Source: an uncultured Eubacteriales bacterium (GTDB taxonomy: Bacteria; Bacillota; Clostridia; Oscillospirales; Acutalibacteraceae). From it: 64,000 bases of DNA. The stretch covers positions 209,591-273,590 of the forward strand of contig CAKSEH010000001.1 in the NCBI GenBank assembly GCA_934446475.1, in the 5' to 3' direction. Under the pieces are notes generated by a model, which saw nothing but the letters and a program-made list of their open reading frames with translations, did not search any database and had not been told where the DNA came from. The first letter of the stretch is position 1. The number at the start of each line of letters is the position of its first letter. Below, piece after piece: positions 61,980 through 64,000 of the stretch. The position numbers were made by a program, and so were the translations under genes.

Positions 61980-62138
61980 AATTTTTGTCTCCTTAATACA
62001 AAGTGGATTTTTGCGCCGATGTTACACACCCCCGACGCAGATTGCAAAAGTCTACAAAGTAATAATATAATAAATTAAGCACAAAAGCAAGCATTTTATT
62101 ATAAAAATTTCACAAAGACCTAAAAAAATATCAAATGC

Positions 62139-63524
62139 TCATTTTTTTGATTGGGAAGTGTCAGTTAAAGCCGACTTTACAATACTGTCAACCTGCCACA
62201 TATATGTTGACATAGCAGTAATATGATCGTTACCGTCTCTTAGTTTCATTCCTACTGAATCAATAATGGTGCGGACGCTGCTTTTGCCGTCCGCTGCCGA
62301 AAAACCAAGCTCCGGAACATACCCGTTTGTATTAAACGTATTTACAATATATTCTGTCACAGTGACAGGAACGGCATCTTCTCCGCTTTGCTCAGCTACT
62401 CTGCTTTCAAAAAGTGCATAACAGGCAGCCGCATCGGGATTTGCTGCGCCGTTCATTGATGAATAAGCTTTTACAGAGGCTGCAGATTGAACCGGGCCGG
62501 TATTTATGTCCGAAGGCAAAGGAACACAACCGAGATTTTCTTTATTTTTGTCGAAGACATTTTTTTCAGCCGCCTTAGTTATCAGCTCTCTGTACCGTGA
62601 AGTTGTGCCTATGAACATATATGCCTTTCCGTTTTCAAATGAATAACTGCCGGATTTCGGAATTGAAATCGGATTTTCGCCGTAGATAAGGCTCTGATAG
62701 GACTCTGCAACCGCAAGAGTTTCATTATTATAAAATTTGCTTACGAAATTCCCTTCTTCATATCCTATGACAGGTTGGGCTTTAATATTAAACCAATCCG
62801 AAAGAGAAGGAAGCTGCAAAAGGCTTGTACCCGAAATATAATCGTTCACGCTTCCCATTGCATTAAGCGACCAGGTACTAAACCGTCCCGTGACGAAAAG
62901 AGAATACAAGTCGTCAAATCCGATATCCTTAAAAAGTTTTTTGTTATAATACAACAGGTAAAAATCGCAGGAGTCTGAAGAGCCTACGGCATATATATTT
63001 TCTCCGACGGTAAACCTCGATAAGACCGCAGAATTAAGACCCCTGTTTGCGGAAGCCTCCGAAGTGTAAATGTCGGCAGGAGATATAAACTCATTTTGCG
63101 AATTTAAAAGTCCGGTTTTAAAAACTTCGATAAAACTGCTGTTATCGGTTTCAATTATATCATAGGCCGTACCCGCAGCCTTTGCAGCGTTAAGATCTTC
63201 ACCTATCTTCCCCGTACCGACGGAAATTTTAACTTTACAGTTATGTGTTTTTTGGAAGGTTGAAATTTTATCCTTTGTTTCCTTCGTAGGTTCCGAGGGT
63301 GAATAGTATAAAATTTCGGCGCCGCCGAAATCCTTTAAGGCAAGCTTGGTCTGCGACGCATCCCCTGTAGGATTTAAAGTTTCAAGCTCCGTGTCCTGTT
63401 CTACAGTTACCGTCTTGGTTTCTCCCGCCTTTTTCGGTTTATCATCGGTCTTACTTTTGCAGGACGCAAACGATACTGCGGCAATAGAAAGTGCAGTAGC
63501 AAAGCATAATATTTTTTTTAGCAC
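62139..63524 (-). CDS. Extracellular solute-binding lipoprotein, ABC transporter (family 1)
   Basis: 461 residues. Lipobox AVSFASC puts the lipidated Cys near residue 21. The periplasmic-binding-protein fold is seen in ILYYSPSEPTKETKDKISTFQ, AAGTAYDIIETDNSSF and GKAYMFIGTTSRYRELI. Family 1 proteins bind mono- or oligosaccharides for ABC importers. The permease and ATPase genes are not in the window and may lie to the right. First gene of the carbohydrate run on the minus strand; 159 bp separate it from the next gene. Confidence 0.82.
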   Translation of the reverse strand: MLKKILCFATALSIAAVSFASCKSKTDDKPKKAGETKTVTVEQDTELETLNPTGDASQTKLALKDFGGAEILYYSPSEPTKETKDKISTFQKTHNCKVKISVGTGKIGEDLNAAKAAGTAYDIIETDNSSFIEVFKTGLLNSQNEFISPADIYTSEASANRGLNSAVLSRFTVGENIYAVGSSDSCDFYLLYYNKKLFKDIGFDDLYSLFVTGRFSTWSLNAMGSVNDYISGTSLLQLPSLSDWFNIKAQPVIGYEEGNFVSKFYNNETLAVAESYQSLIYGENPISIPKSGSYSFENGKAYMFIGTTSRYRELITKAAEKNVFDKNKENLGCVPLPSDINTGPVQSAASVKAYSSMNGAANPDAAACYALFESRVAEQSGEDAVPVTVTEYIVNTFNTNGYVPELGFSAADGKSSVRTIIDSVGMKLRDGNDHITAMSTYMWQVDSIVKSALTDTSQSKK

Positions 63525-64000
63525 GGGTATTCCTCCATCGTGTTATAACATTAGATACTGTTTATGTTTAAGTATATCATCACATTAAAAATAAATCAAC
63601 TGCAATAACCATTATAATTCAAGTTATTTATATGAATAATTAAACAGAGGATACTTTCTCGGTATTGAAGATACCGGCGGAGCAGCCGGTAAAATTGTTT
63701 CCGCTTTAGGTTTCTTTCCGACGCAATCTGAATCAGAGAGGAACCTATATGTTAAATGTAGTTTTATCGATATAATAAAACTATATTGCTTCTTAGGCTC
63801 CCTTCTTTTCATAGAGGTTATTCCCCGTACTCAGGGAAATGTCTGCGAACAAATCGGCAAAATTGCCCCCACCACAGGCTCCCTTCTTTTGCTTTAGCAA
63901 ATAGAGGTTATTCCCCGTGCTCAGGGAAATGTCTGCGAAGCAGACAAAAGGGTTCCCGTTTTCGGAGAAAAAGCTGTCAGCCGTATGGCTGACTGAGGGG
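63525..64000. repeat. Non-coding end region with two direct repeats and a hairpin
   Basis: AGGCTCCCTTCTTTT...ATAGAGGTTATTCCCCGT(A/G)CTCAGGGAAAT-GTCTGCGAA occurs at 63795-63849 and again at 63876-63939, the second with nine extra bases forming TTTGC/GCAAA. A GCTGTCAGCCGTATGGCTGAC-type hairpin ends the window, close to a repeat family common in gut Clostridia. No gene seen. Confidence 0.7.

Overview
The window reads as chromosome of a low-to-mid GC, endospore-forming Firmicute of class Clostridia, most like the gut Oscillospiraceae/Ruminococcaceae. The grounds are an NfnAB pair, Firmicutes-type SAM-I and FMN riboswitches, a rpmH-rnpA-yidD-yidC-jag cluster, a GerA-type spore germination operon, a single-chain glycyl-tRNA synthetase and AGGAGG-type ribosome binding sites. 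Several genes probably start with TTG or GTG. No rRNA, CRISPR array, prophage or complete transposase gene was seen.

Layout: 1-4.0 kb holds nfnB (cut by the window edge), nfnA, metK behind a SAM-I riboswitch and ribU behind an FMN riboswitch. 4.0-7.1 kb is the jag-yidC-yidD-rnpA-rpmH cluster and tRNA-Ala. 7.4-10.1 kb is rpsO-pnp. 10.3-20.0 kb is one arginine operon, transcribed argC-argJ-argB-argD-argF-carA-carB, from a consensus promoter with an ARG-box-like palindrome. 20-23 kb is an accessory patch: an FkbM-type methyltransferase, a truncated XRE regulator ending inside a dispersed repeat, a four-helix-bundle (S23-like) gene preceded by an array of small hairpins, and tRNA-Gln. 23-29 kb holds a P-loop protein, pgi, a D,D-carboxypeptidase and a three-gene germination operon. 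29-33.7 kb holds a 262-bp inverted-repeat-bounded element, a SpoIID-like protein with three peptidoglycan-binding repeats, a Wzz/BY-kinase pair and an AraC regulator. 33.9-35.6 kb is an unusual fusion of an FGGY sugar kinase to an HpcH/HpaI aldolase. 36-44.3 kb is a giant secreted RHS protein with a TNT-like toxin tip, a small candidate immunity gene and a NERD-domain protein. 44.4-49.8 kb holds tRNA-Leu, rhamnulokinase, an MGDG-synthase-type glycosyltransferase, glycyl-tRNA synthetase, the second copy of the dispersed repeat and two small conserved genes. 49.9-63.5 kb is a long minus-strand run: a solute-binding lipoprotein, three paralogous membrane-anchored surface proteins, a beta-helix lipoprotein, GH31 and GH36 glycosidases, a polysaccharide deacetylase, a histidine phosphatase and ruvX.

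How it fits together: the housekeeping blocks are ordinary. The parts that stand out are the hairpin array with its four-helix-bundle gene; the MITE-like repeat with hairpin-rich interior, one copy of which lies between a consensus promoter and its gene; the trio of surface paralogues embedded in a carbohydrate locus; the kinase-aldolase fusion; and the RHS/TNT toxin module. All functional calls are read from sequence by eye; no database search was run.
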